A stretch of DNA of 64,000 nt, taken from NCBI RefSeq assembly GCF_001456115.1, contig NZ_CP013264.1:3924501-3988500 (forward strand), read 5' to 3'. A program made the translations under genes and the position numbers. This stretch comes from Sphingobium baderi. Its GTDB lineage: Bacteria; Pseudomonadota; Alphaproteobacteria; Sphingomonadales; Sphingomonadaceae. Each line of letters opens with the position of its first letter. Position 1 is the stretch's first letter. Positions 46,886-55,871 of the stretch are shown here, in pieces. The notes below the pieces were generated by a model that was given only the letters and a program-made list of their open reading frames with translations, did not search any database and was not told the origin of the DNA.

Positions 46886-47632
46886 TTATTTCTGGCAGGC
46901 GATGATCGTATCGATCACCGCCAGCGTTTCCTGCGGATCGCGCACCCGGATCGTGTCGAGGCCCAGTGCCTTGGCCGGATAATCATTGCCGCCAGGGAAG
47001 ATCGCATCGCCGATGAACAGCATCGCATCCAGCTTTATGCCGCTCGCATCGCGCAGCTTCTTGAGGCCATAGCCCTTGTCCACTCCTTCGCGCGTGATGT
47101 CGATGGAGGTGGCCCCGCCCATATTGATGGAAAGGCCCGGCAACCGCCGGCGCAGGTCCGCCTGGATGATCTTGCGCTTGGCAAAATCGGGGTCCCACCC
47201 TTCCTTGGCGTGGATCGGGGCCTGCTGGCCCAGCGCGGAAAAGGTGATCTGGCTGCCGCGATCCTCAATCCGTTCGCCCCATGTCTGTTCGGGCACGAAA
47301 CCCGTGGCTTCCAGCGCGGCATCGAAAGCCGTCAGGATTGCCTGTTTCTGGGCATCGTCGAACAGTTCGGCATAGACCGGCGACCATTGACCGTTGCGAT
47401 GCGTGTAGAGTTTGGTGCCCGTGGTCGGCATCAGCCACAGGCGCGACAGATCGGCATGGGCCGGAAGGCGGCTTGCGACCTGCTTGTCGAATTGCGGCCA
47501 GTCGCCCCCCGAAATCACCGCGACATGGGCCACGGCCAGCAATCCGGCCAGCGCCTGCCCCATCGCCTCTTCCAACGGCTGCTTGCTTTCGGCCAAGGTG
47601 CCGTCAAGGTCGAACGCAATCAATTGCTTCAT
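46886..47632 (-). CDS. HAD-family phosphatase, class IIB
   Basis: 248 residues with nucleophile D8 and D10 (FDLDGTLAE), a cap domain, and a C-terminal KGYGLKKL plus FIGDAIFPGGNDYPAK for metal and phosphate binding. Resembles sucrose-phosphatase/phosphomannomutase-like HAD-IIB proteins. Substrate unknown. It is inserted on the opposite strand between modA and modB, its stop only six bases from the modA stop. Confidence 0.75.
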   Translation of the reverse strand: MKQLIAFDLDGTLAESKQPLEEAMGQALAGLLAVAHVAVISGGDWPQFDKQVASRLPAHADLSRLWLMPTTGTKLYTHRNGQWSPVYAELFDDAQKQAILTAFDAALEATGFVPEQTWGERIEDRGSQITFSALGQQAPIHAKEGWDPDFAKRKIIQADLRRRLPGLSINMGGATSIDITREGVDKGYGLKKLRDASGIKLDAMLFIGDAIFPGGNDYPAKALGLDTIRVRDPQETLAVIDTIIACQK

Positions 47633-47761
47633 TTCAGGGAGGCTCCGATAAAGGCCGTGAAGAAAATTGCCTTTTTGCTTATGACAGGCCGCAATGCCGA
47701 TAGGGCGGCGACACGCTGTCGGCAATCCTTTCGCCTATTTCCTTAAAGGTTTTCGCGGTTC

Positions 47762-48469
47762 GTGACAGATTGGAACATCAGTCCTGAAGAGTGGACGGTC
47801 ATCGGCCTGTCGCTGAAGGTCAGCTTGGCGGCGGTGATAGCTATGCTGCCCATTTCCTTCGCCTTTGCTTGGATATTGGCGCGGTGGCGTTTTCCGGGCA
47901 AATTGCTGCTGGACACAGCCGTGCACCTGCCGCTGGTCGTCCCTCCGGTGGTCACGGGGTGGATGCTGCTGCTTCTTTTCGGGGCCAATGGTCCGATAGG
48001 GCGCTGGCTGCTCGACTGGTTCGGCGTGACTTTGCTGTTCCGCTGGACGGGCGCCGCGCTGGCGGCGGGGATCATGGCCCTGCCGCTGATGACGCGCGCC
48101 ATGCGCCTGTCCATCGAAGCCGTCGACCGCAGGCTTGAGGACGCTGCCCGGACATTGGGCGCCGGACGATTCAGGGTGTTCCGCACCATTGCCCTGCCCC
48201 TTTCCCTGCCCGGCATATTGGCAGGGGCGGTGCTGGGTTTCGCCCGCGCGATCGGTGAATTCGGTGCAACCATCACCTTCGTATCCGACATACCCGGCGA
48301 AACGCGGACGCTGCCCATCGCCATTTATTCCGCGCTGCAAATGCCGGGCGCGGAAGCCGCCGTCAGCCGCCTTGCGATCATATCGGTCCTTCTGTCGCTG
48401 GGCGCATTGCTCATTTCCGAACTGCTGGCCCGCAAGACCGGGAGGGGTGTCCACAGCCATGTCCTTTGA
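47762..48469 (+). CDS. modB: Molybdate ABC transporter permease
   Basis: 235 residues starting at GTG; five or so transmembrane helices and the EAA coupling loop EDAARTLGAGRFRVFRTIALPLSLPG. The start has only a weak, distant AAAGG site. Overlaps modC by 11 bases. Confidence 0.9.
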   Translation: MTDWNISPEEWTVIGLSLKVSLAAVIAMLPISFAFAWILARWRFPGKLLLDTAVHLPLVVPPVVTGWMLLLLFGANGPIGRWLLDWFGVTLLFRWTGAALAAGIMALPLMTRAMRLSIEAVDRRLEDAARTLGAGRFRVFRTIALPLSLPGILAGAVLGFARAIGEFGATITFVSDIPGETRTLPIAIYSALQMPGAEAAVSRLAIISVLLSLGALLISELLARKTGRGVHSHVL

Positions 48470-49070
48470 CATCGACGTGACCGTCCAGCATGGCAGGCGA
48501 CGGATCGCGCTGAGCCACCGGGCACAGGCGCGGATCGTGGCGCTGATCGGCCCGTCGGGCATCGGCAAGACGAGCATCCTCAACATGGTAGCGGGATTGT
48601 TGAAGCCCGATCAGGGACGCATCATCGTCGCGGGGGAAACGCTTTTCGACAGCGAGCGTCGCCTCAACCGGCCGTCGGCGCAGCGGCGGCTTGGCTATGT
48701 CTTTCAGGATCGCCGCCTCTTTCCGCATCTCCGGGTGCGCGATAATCTGCTCTATGGACACAGACCTCCTTCCTCGCTCTCGCTGGACGAGCTTGCCCCT
48801 TTTCTGGGGATTGCACATCTTCTGGACCGCTGGCCCGGCACGCTGTCGGGCGGTGAAGCGCAACGCGTGGCGATGGGCCGCGCGCTCATGTCCGATCCGC
48901 GCGCGCTGTTGATGGACGAGCCGCTTTCATCCGTGGACCCGCGCCGCAAGGCGGAGATACTCGACATGATCCGCCATATTCCTGACATCAGCCAGGTGCC
49001 GATCCTTTATGTCACGCACGACCTTGACGAAGCGCATCGCCTGGAAGCGGAAATCGTCATGATCGAGTGA
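48459..49070 (+). CDS. modC: Molybdate ABC transporter ATP-binding protein, short form
   Basis: 203 residues: Walker A GPSGIGKTS, Q-loop YVFQDRRLFPHL, signature LSGGEAQR, Walker B ALLMDEP and H-loop YVTHDLDEA. The C-terminal TOBE (molybdate-binding) domain of classic ModC (about 350 residues) is absent, so any feedback by bound molybdate must come from elsewhere. Assignment rests on modA and modB. Confidence 0.88.
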   Translation: MSFDIDVTVQHGRRRIALSHRAQARIVALIGPSGIGKTSILNMVAGLLKPDQGRIIVAGETLFDSERRLNRPSAQRRLGYVFQDRRLFPHLRVRDNLLYGHRPPSSLSLDELAPFLGIAHLLDRWPGTLSGGEAQRVAMGRALMSDPRALLMDEPLSSVDPRRKAEILDMIRHIPDISQVPILYVTHDLDEAHRLEAEIVMIE

Positions 49071-49184
49071 CGACCTATCCGCTTGACCAAGCCATGCGAA
49101 AGATAACCGAGCGCCCTTGCCGCCCCATTCCCGGGATCGCGCCATGGAAAAATCGGTGGACATGCCCAGAGGGCCGCTTTAGCA

Positions 49185-50206
49185 TTACAGTTGCATTTTT
49201 GACCTGATGTGCGCGCGGCGTGCGGCAGCTTGATGCGCTCGTCTCCAGCATGACCAAGCGATGATGTATGCTGGCTGGATATGACTCTGGGCCAGCTTGT
49301 TGGCGATCCGGCGGACTTCCTGGATCGGCCAGCGGATCAGATCCTGATGGTCGGCATCTTCAGTCTTTTTGGGGGCCTCGCGTAGTTTGCGCGATACCGG
49401 ATCACCGCCATCATGGCGAAGGCGAGCATCACGAGCGAGACGTGGCGATGCCAGCCATGCCATGATCGCGTGTCGTGGTGATCAAGGCCGAGTTCGTTCT
49501 TGGCGGTTTCGAAGCTGTCTTCGATTGCTCAGCGATGACCTTCGACGGAAACAAGCGCCTGGATGCCTGTCCCGGCGAGGCACCAGGTTGTGAAGAAAGC
49601 GAGATCGCCGTCGCTGATATTGCGGCGGATCAGAAGGCCACAGGTCCAAAGTCCAGATTTCGTCTCATCATATTCATCAGTTTCTAGATCGGCGAGTCCG
49701 CAGTAAGCCCAGTCATAAAACCGCGCGCCCTTGGTTCCCTCGCCAGCAGACAGACGCTGCCATGCATCGGGCGCAAGATCACGAGCAATCTCTCCGCTTT
49801 ACCCGCGACCACGGGCTTGCCTACCTATGAGCCGAAGTAATGATCGGATTTGACCCCGAGAACATAGCCTTTACGGGCTCGGCGTAGCGCATCTTCGATG
49901 TCGCCAACGCCGTATACCGCATCAGCCGCCACCCAGGAAAAAGGCACATCCGCTGCCAGCGCGCGCGCTATCATGTCGACAACCAAAGCCGGCTTGGTGG
50001 CGGACGCGATGGTCTCAGGAACGCGTGTGGCAGCCAGCCTGGCTGGATCGCCAGTCCAACTCTTAGACAAATAGAGCGCGCGATCGATAAAGGCATGGCC
50101 CTGTGCCAATACATAGACGGCGAACACCCCAATCTGACAGTTCGTGATCTTGCCGCTGAGCCGGTATATTGGCGCGCGACACCGCAGGATGCCTTGTCCT
50201 GCTTAG
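49185..50206 (-). pseudogene. IS701-like transposase remnant
   Basis: Minus strand pieces read as one DDE-type transposase in different frames: QIGVFAVYVLAQGHAFIDRALYL and FSWVAADAVYGVGDIEDALRRARKGYVLGV (49825-50127), the middle around 49480-49800, and the C terminus LIRWPIQEVRRIANKLAQ ... RRAHIRSKMQL (49185-49400). At least three frameshifts or stops are needed, and the N-terminal third is missing where the IS5-like fragment begins. Clearly inactive. Confidence 0.8.
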
Positions 50207-50306
50207 TGCCTGATCCGAAATTAAAGTGATTGGTATCAGCTGGTTAGACTGACGGCATGGCCTGTCGTTGATTCATGGGTTTTGCGAAAACTACCAAAGA
50301 TCACCG

Positions 50307-51093
50307 ATGTGGACCGATACCACTCGTGCGCTTCATGCGCGACGCGGGCTGATTTTGCCAAGTGATTTGACGGATGCCGAGTGGGCGGTGCTTGAACCAC
50401 TGTTGCCACCGGCGTCACATGTGGCGCGGCCGCGCAAATGGCCGATGCGACGGATTGTCGAAGCGATACTGTTCCTGCTGCGTGGTGGCCTACCATGGCG
50501 GATGCTGCCTCCCTGTTTTCCGCCGGCCTCGACAGTGCGGCGCTGGCTTTACCTCTGGCGCGAAACCGGCCGGTGGCTGACGATGAACCATGTTTTGCTT
50601 ATGGCATGCCGCGAGATGACGGGCCGGGAGGCATCGCCATCGGCGGGTGTGATCGACAGCCAGAGCGTCAAAACCGCGGAAAGCGGAGGCCTTTGCGGCT
50701 ATGATGCTAGCAAGAAGGTCAAGGGACGAAAGCGTCATATCCTGACCGACACCGAGGGAAATCTGGTGCACGCGGTGATCCACACCGCTGATATTCAGGA
50801 CCGCGACGGTGCGCCGATGGTGCTGCGCGAAATCATCCGGCGCTTTCCGTGGCTGCGGCACGTCTTCGCCGATGGCGGCTATGCTGGCGACAAACTCCGG
50901 GAGGCTTTGCGGCGAATGGGGAAATGGACCGTTGAAATCATTAAGCGGTCAGACACCGCCAAAGGCTTTGAGGCGCTGCCCCGCCGGTGGGTTGTCGAAC
51001 GCACGCTGGCTTGGCTCAATCGAAACCGACGTCTCGCCAAGGACTTCGAACAAACCATCGCATCGGCAACGGCATGGCTTTTCATCGCATCCA
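50307..51093 (+). pseudogene. IS5-family transposase, 3'-truncated
   Basis: MWTDTTRALHARRGL at 50307 and DDE motifs are intact: GVIDSQSVKTAE, FADGGYAGDKL and RRWVVERTLAWLNRNRRLAKDFE. The family usually ends ATAWLFIAS plus about ten residues; here the coding match stops at that point (51093) and the frame runs on to 51452 through unrelated sequence. No right inverted repeat seen, so the element is cut at its 3' end. Transposase activity is doubtful. Confidence 0.75.
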
Positions 51094-51099
51094 AGGACG

Positions 51100-51480
51100 T
51101 CGGCGAGTTTCTCCAAGCTACAGACTGCATTCCGGGATCGCGCGTGAGCGCGACATCAGAATCTTGGTCACCGGCAGGAAAAACTGGCTGTGCGGCGATA
51201 CTGTCGCCGGCGCTAGGGCAAGCCATGCCTACCGAAAAATTTTTTGTCGCCACTATCTTTTCGAGTTTCGCCAGGAAGAAGCGCTCACTCCATAGTCCGA
51301 GCGACTTTGCCTCCGTCGGGCGTAAAAAACGTCTGACATCTTCGGCGGCGGCCTCCCAGGCTATAGCACCTATCGTGTTTCGCCGCGTGCCCTTCAACCA
51401 CGCAACGTCGTTGTGCCCCGCCCATGGGCCTGCCTGGATCAGCGCGGCCTGAAGATGCATCAGATTGACAGATACTCCGT
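51100..51480 (-). pseudogene. Unrecognised ORF remnant
   Basis: Minus strand frame reads LQAALIQAGPWAGHNDVAWLKG, NTIGAIAWEAAAEDVRRFL and LGLWSERFFLAKLEKIVA, which looks like a genuine protein by composition, but it has no start and is fused at both ends to other remnants. I could not assign it to a family. Confidence 0.35.
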
Positions 51481-51499
51481 TCGAGACATACCATGAGAA

Positions 51500-51835
51500 G
51501 TCATATCGGCTGATCCGCGGAGCGCGAGCGCACCGCGAATGAGTTTGTCCTGGTGCGGCGCGCCTCGACATCGAGCGCCCAGACGGCATCGCTTGCCTCG
51601 CTTGCAGCGCCGCGGCGAGAAGAGATATGGTGAAGCCGATCTCGGGTTCGAGGGCGAGGCCACCTTCCAAGGCAAAGGCATGACGGAGCGAAATGTCTCC
51701 CGTCCAGCTGTGCAAACGATAGTGGCTGGTGACCTTGCTGGCGCCAAAAAGGGCGTGCTTGCTGAAGACTATGTTCTTGCCGCCCCTGGAACTTGTGTAT
51801 ATGCCTCCGCACCGTCGTTCCGATCATGTTCTGAG
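51500..51835 (-). pseudogene. Autotransporter beta-barrel remnant
   Basis: Three minus-strand frames join into an outer-membrane autotransporter-type barrel segment: SKVTSHYRLHSWTGDISLRH, FALEGGLALEPEIGFT, SSRRGAASEASDAVWALDVEARRTRT and ALALRGSADMTSHGM. Strand alternation and the GGLALEPEIGFT pattern suggest the barrel of an autotransporter. At least two frameshifts; C-terminal end lost. Confidence 0.45.
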
Positions 51836-51889
51836 ACGGGGGCGGCTGAGACGCTAGTTGGCTGAAATTCGAATTTGCGAAGGGTTTTA

Positions 51890-52552
51890 ATGCTCTTTCT
51901 TGCACATCGTGGATTATGGACTGCGCTGGATGCGCGCAACAGTCGGTCTGGTCTGAAAGCGGCGTTCGAACTGGGTTTCGGTGTTGAAACCGACATTCGG
52001 GATTTCGACGGGCGATTGGTGATCAGTCATGACATGGCTACTCCAGATTCGCTTCCGCTGTCCGTCATGCTTGCTGACTATGATGCTGCTGGAAGGCCGG
52101 GTCAGTTGGCTCTAAACGTCAAGGCAGACGGTCTTACTGCAGCCTTGATCGAGGAGTTGGACACTTTTGCGGGCATGCGTCAAAACGCGTTCGTATTTGA
52201 TATGTCTGTTCCAGACACCATTCAATATATCGGCAAGGGATTACAGGTTTTTACTAGGCATAGTGAATATGAACCCACGCCGCCGCTTGAAATGCAGTCC
52301 CAAGGGGTATGGATGGACTGCTTTGTAAATGCGTGGGTCGATCCCGATGCGATTATGGAGCGCATGAGAAGAGGTCAAAAGGTCGCTATTGTCTCCCCGG
52401 AGCTCCATAAGCGCGATATCTATCATAGATTTTGGAAAATTTTGAAGGGTCGGATTAAAAAATCCGATCTTTGTGCTGATATATTGAATGATAATTTGAT
52501 GCTATGCACCGATTTCCCAAGGGAAGCTGCAGAATTTTTCAAGGATTTGTGA
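51890..52552 (+). CDS. Glycerophosphodiester phosphodiesterase-like protein
   Basis: 220 residues; ATG at 51890 has AAGGG upstream. TIM-barrel GDPD signature is complete: H6-R7-G8 (LAHRGLW), E33-x-D35 (GVETDIRD) and H47 (VISHDM). It is shorter than typical GDPDs (about 250-300). In its context, likely acts on a phosphodiester of a surface glycan or its precursor; that is inference. Base composition drops here compared with the first 49 kb. Its TGA overlaps the next ATG (TGATG). Confidence 0.75.
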   Translation: MLFLAHRGLWTALDARNSRSGLKAAFELGFGVETDIRDFDGRLVISHDMATPDSLPLSVMLADYDAAGRPGQLALNVKADGLTAALIEELDTFAGMRQNAFVFDMSVPDTIQYIGKGLQVFTRHSEYEPTPPLEMQSQGVWMDCFVNAWVDPDAIMERMRRGQKVAIVSPELHKRDIYHRFWKILKGRIKKSDLCADILNDNLMLCTDFPREAAEFFKDL

Positions 52553-53178
52553 TGACCATTAAAGCAATATTGTTCGATATGGACGGTGTTCTCATCGAAG
52601 CTAAAGATTGGCATTATGAGGCTCTGAATCAGGCTCTGGATTTGTTCGGGATGCCGATAGATCGTCATGCCCACCTCGCCACTTTCGACGGGCTTCCAAC
52701 GAAAAGAAAATTGGAAATTCTTGGGATAGCCCACGGGCTACCTGCTCAGCTTCATGGCTTCATAAACGAGATGAAGCAAAACTTTACTGAAACGCTAGTT
52801 TATTCAAGCTGCCGCCCTACATTTCATCACCAATATGCGCTTAGCAAATTAAAGGCTGATGGATATAAGATTGCAGTATGCTCCAACTCGGTTAGGGCTA
52901 CTGTCTCATTGATGATGAAATTGTCTAAGCTGGATCGTTATTTGGATTTTCAACTTTCGAATGAGGATGTTGAAAAGGCGAAGCCGGCCCCGGATATCTA
53001 TTTGGAGGCTATGCGTCGCCTTGATTTGGCTCCCCACGAATGCTTGATTGTTGAAGATAATGACCATGGATTCCAGGCCGCTCAAGCCAGCGGTGGACAT
53101 GTCATGCGCGTCGGAACAACAGAAGACGTCACGTTCGATCGGATCAACGCAGCAATAACCAGCATTCAAGGAAATTAA
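52552..53178 (+). CDS. HAD-family phosphatase or phosphomutase (beta-PGM-like)
   Basis: 208 residues with nucleophile D9 and acid D11 (ILFDMDGVLIE), a helical cap (about 16-80), CSNSVRATV and VEDNDHGFQAAQASG with metal-binding Asp. Beta-phosphoglucomutase/GPH-like subfamily. Could dephosphorylate or isomerise a sugar phosphate that the following nucleotidyltransferase activates. Coupled to genes on both sides. Confidence 0.8.
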   Translation: MTIKAILFDMDGVLIEAKDWHYEALNQALDLFGMPIDRHAHLATFDGLPTKRKLEILGIAHGLPAQLHGFINEMKQNFTETLVYSSCRPTFHHQYALSKLKADGYKIAVCSNSVRATVSLMMKLSKLDRYLDFQLSNEDVEKAKPAPDIYLEAMRRLDLAPHECLIVEDNDHGFQAAQASGGHVMRVGTTEDVTFDRINAAITSIQGN

Positions 53179-53179
53179 T

Positions 53180-54709
53180 GTGAATATTCTTGTCCCCGTC
53201 GCTGGTGCCACGCCCTATTTTTCAAGCGAGGAGTTCCCTTTCCCCAAACCGCTTATTGAAATTGCCAACCGACCGATGATCGCCTGGGCAGTTGAAAATC
53301 TGCAAGCATTGGAAGGTGAAAACAAGTTCATCTTCGTCACCATGCAAGACGAAGCCGTTAAATACTCATATGAGCATGTGTTGCGCCTTCTGGCAGGAGA
53401 TAATGTTGAGGTTGTAAAGCTCTCGGCTCGGACGGCGGGCGCTTTGTGCAGCTGCCTTATGGCTATCGAGCATATCTCTCCAGACGAGCCACTGGTAATC
53501 GCGAATTACGATCAAGTTATTGATGGCGAATTCCACGATCTGATTTCTCGCTTCAAGGAACTTGGTGCAGACGCCGGTGTGCTGACTTTCGATGCTACCC
53601 ATCCACGTTGGTCTTACGTGAAGACGAGCGGCGCCGAGGTCGTTGAAGCTGCCGAGAAGCGGGTAATTTCACGTCAAGCGATAGCCGGAATGTATTGGTT
53701 CGCTAGAGGCGCCGACTTTATCGCTGCTGCGCTGGAAACAATTCGCGTCAATGATAGCGTGGATGAGCAGTTTTTCGTCGCACCAGTGCTGAACCAGTTG
53801 GTGCTTGCCGGGAAGCGGGTGGCTGCTATCCCGATGCGCGACAATTCAAAAATGCATAGCTTCTTCCTGCCTGCTCGTATTCAGGTCTTCGAGCAAGAGC
53901 TTCAGGTTGAAGGCGTTGCCGCCAAGGCGAGGGACGAGGGGGGCTTAAATTTGGTCAATGTTGTGATCCCGGCCGCTGGCGAAGGCTCGCGCTTTGCCAA
54001 GGCCGGCTACACCGCACCAAAACCGTTCATTGATGTGGTCGGCAAGCCGATGCTTGCCCATGTGATCGAAAATGTCGCTGTACGGAACGCTAAATTCACG
54101 CTGCTCCTCCGCGAAGACCATCTGGCGCAATATGCTGGAACCATTAGCGGTGGAAGAGATGTTGATCTTACCATTATGCCGGTAGCTCAGCTTACCGAAG
54201 GGACAGCATGTACCTTACTTTTGGCGCGAAAGCATTTCGACACCGCAGCGCCGCTTCTGGTGGCAAACTCAGACCAGTTGGTTGAGTTTGATTGCCAGGA
54301 TTTTGTTGATGATGCCCGTAAGCGGGGCCTTGATGGATCAATCCTTGTTTTTCGGGATATCGAACGCAATCCGAAATGGTCATTCGCTGCGCTCGACGAG
54401 AATGGCCATGTGACAGAAGTGGCTGAAAAAAAGGCGATATCTGATTTGGCGACCGTTGGGATTTATCTGTTCATGAACGGAACGGAATTCGTCAGAGCCG
54501 CTGTTGACATGATTGCTCATAATGATCGCGTCAATAATGAGTTCTATACGTGCCCGGTTTATAACTACTTGATCAAGAATGGTGCCAAAATCGGTGTCTA
54601 CGAAGTGCCTTCGGCTGCAATGTCCGGATTGGGCACGCCAGAGGATCTGGATAGCTATTTGATGCGTACTGTGGGCGATAACGCTCGGTCACTACACGCA
54701 CCAGCTTGA
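53180..54709 (+). CDS. Tandem nucleotidyltransferase-domain protein
   Basis: 509 residues from the GTG at 53180 (AAGGAA six bases upstream). Two GT-A-like NTP-transferase domains. Domain 1 (1-250) has an altered signature, VPVAGATPYFSSEEFPFPKPL, and NYDQ as the metal site. Domain 2 (257-500) is canonical, IPAAGEGSRFAKAGYTAPKP, with NSDQ and EVAEKKAISDLATVG. Domain 2 should couple a sugar- or polyol-phosphate to CTP/UTP/GTP; domain 1 may be regulatory or act on a second substrate. A fusion of two such domains is unusual. Confidence 0.78.
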   Translation: MNILVPVAGATPYFSSEEFPFPKPLIEIANRPMIAWAVENLQALEGENKFIFVTMQDEAVKYSYEHVLRLLAGDNVEVVKLSARTAGALCSCLMAIEHISPDEPLVIANYDQVIDGEFHDLISRFKELGADAGVLTFDATHPRWSYVKTSGAEVVEAAEKRVISRQAIAGMYWFARGADFIAAALETIRVNDSVDEQFFVAPVLNQLVLAGKRVAAIPMRDNSKMHSFFLPARIQVFEQELQVEGVAAKARDEGGLNLVNVVIPAAGEGSRFAKAGYTAPKPFIDVVGKPMLAHVIENVAVRNAKFTLLLREDHLAQYAGTISGGRDVDLTIMPVAQLTEGTACTLLLARKHFDTAAPLLVANSDQLVEFDCQDFVDDARKRGLDGSILVFRDIERNPKWSFAALDENGHVTEVAEKKAISDLATVGIYLFMNGTEFVRAAVDMIAHNDRVNNEFYTCPVYNYLIKNGAKIGVYEVPSAAMSGLGTPEDLDSYLMRTVGDNARSLHAPA

Positions 54710-54713
54710 TCTC

Positions 54714-55406
54714 ATGGAAATAGTCATCCCCTTGGCCGGTCCAGACTTTGAACGGCCTGATGGCTTTACGAAGGCTGAAATAACCATTGATGGCACGCCG
54801 CTGCTGGTGCGCGCGCTGACATCGCGTTCATGGTGGCGGCGCGGGGAAGTTTCAGCCTCTGACTCGATCTTTGTGCTTAAAGATACTGAATGCAGCCGGG
54901 CATTTGCTGCCCGAAGCTTGCTCAAATGGTTCCCCGGTGCCCGTACAATATATCTTTCCCATCCAACTGCCGGGGCGGCATTTTCAGCTATGGCCGGTGT
55001 AGCCGTCTGCGACCCCACCAAACTTCTTTGTGTCGACCTTGCTGATATCCTTTACGATGAGGCGTACGAGCCTGAAAGCATCTTCTCTGCCGACCCAAAT
55101 CTTGGAGGCATGGTTCCAGTATTTCGGGCTGATAACCCGATATATAGCTACGTTGAGTTGGGCAGTGATGGGAAAGTAATAAGAACAGCCGAGAAGAGCA
55201 TGATTTCTTCCGATGCATCGGCGGGCACTTATTTTTTTCGGGATGCATCAGTTTATTCAATGGCGGTGGGTCATGCTATCCGTAACCGACAAGAACAGAC
55301 ATATCGCGATATTTATTTCATATGCCCATTATTTAACGGTGTGATCTTCGCTGGTCATGATGTCCGAACGTTCGATGTGAATAATGTCATAGACATAAAA
55401 ATTTAA
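54714..55406 (+). CDS. Nucleotidyltransferase-like protein, degenerate
   Basis: 230 residues, same fold as the domains in the preceding gene (FSAMAGVAVCDPTKLLCVDLAD; SYVELGSDGKVIRTAEKSMISSDASAGTYFFRD), but the nucleotide-binding signature is changed to IPLAGPDFERPDGFTKAE and the metal site to LAD. Four bases after the tandem protein. It may be a non-catalytic partner. Followed by IS debris, so the operon may have been cut here. Confidence 0.65.
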   Translation: MEIVIPLAGPDFERPDGFTKAEITIDGTPLLVRALTSRSWWRRGEVSASDSIFVLKDTECSRAFAARSLLKWFPGARTIYLSHPTAGAAFSAMAGVAVCDPTKLLCVDLADILYDEAYEPESIFSADPNLGGMVPVFRADNPIYSYVELGSDGKVIRTAEKSMISSDASAGTYFFRDASVYSMAVGHAIRNRQEQTYRDIYFICPLFNGVIFAGHDVRTFDVNNVIDIKI

Positions 55407-55576
55407 TGATGCCGTGTAGATGGCTGTCAAAAATTAAGCAATTGGATACATCGAAGAACCGACGGATTTCGGCATGATGGCATTGCGAGCGGGCGGTGGC
55501 GCGCGGAATGGACTTCTTCGCCCCTGATTTGCTGATTTCGGTTTGATTGTCCCGGCTTTTGCGTCGGTTTTGGTGT

Positions 55577-55766
55577 CATTCGGGCGCAGTCCCCCCCTCG
55601 AGCCAGGCAAGCCGCTGGAAGTTGTAGGCCAAGTTGGCCAAGCCGATCTTGATGCGGGCACGGGCAATGCCGATGGTGCACACGATCAAGCCCATGCGAT
55701 GCTTCTGCCCGGCAAAGACGTGCTCGACCGCTGAACGAATGGCGGATCGCTTTGCATTGGCGCGGG
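55577..55766 (-). pseudogene. IS5-family transposase C-terminal fragment
   Basis: Minus strand, 63 codons to a stop at 55577: TRANAKRSAIRSAVEHVFAG, GLIVCTIGIARARIKIGLA and NLAYNFQRLAWLEGGTAPE, the typical end of an IS5-family transposase. Its 5' part is replaced by the IS3 element starting at 55767. Non-coding 3' IS sequence probably reaches about 55430. Confidence 0.8.
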
Positions 55767-55810
55767 TGACGTGACCCCCTGATTTTCCTCCAAGTTGGAT
55801 TAGAGTCCGG
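55767..55810. repeat. IS3 left inverted repeat
   Basis: TGACGTGACCCCCTGATTTT and following bases, matching the complement of 59755-59797 with scattered mismatches. Confidence 0.75.
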
Positions 55811-55834
55811 CCCTGACAGAAGGACGGACGAGAT

Positions 55835-55842
55835 GAAGAGAA
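55835..55842. repeat. IS66 target-site duplication, left copy
   Basis: GAAGAGAA, identical to 58596-58603. Confidence 0.9.
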
Positions 55843-55871
55843 GTATCCATCCGGTGAAGGCCGCGGCAGTG

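Noticed and set aside
50307..51452. Long IS5 transposase reading to 51452
   Set aside because: The family match ends at 51093; the rest is read-through into unrelated DNA.
50879..51715. 278-codon minus-strand frame taken as one gene
   Set aside because: It joins an autotransporter remnant, an unknown remnant and IS5 antisense sequence; no start or continuous homology.
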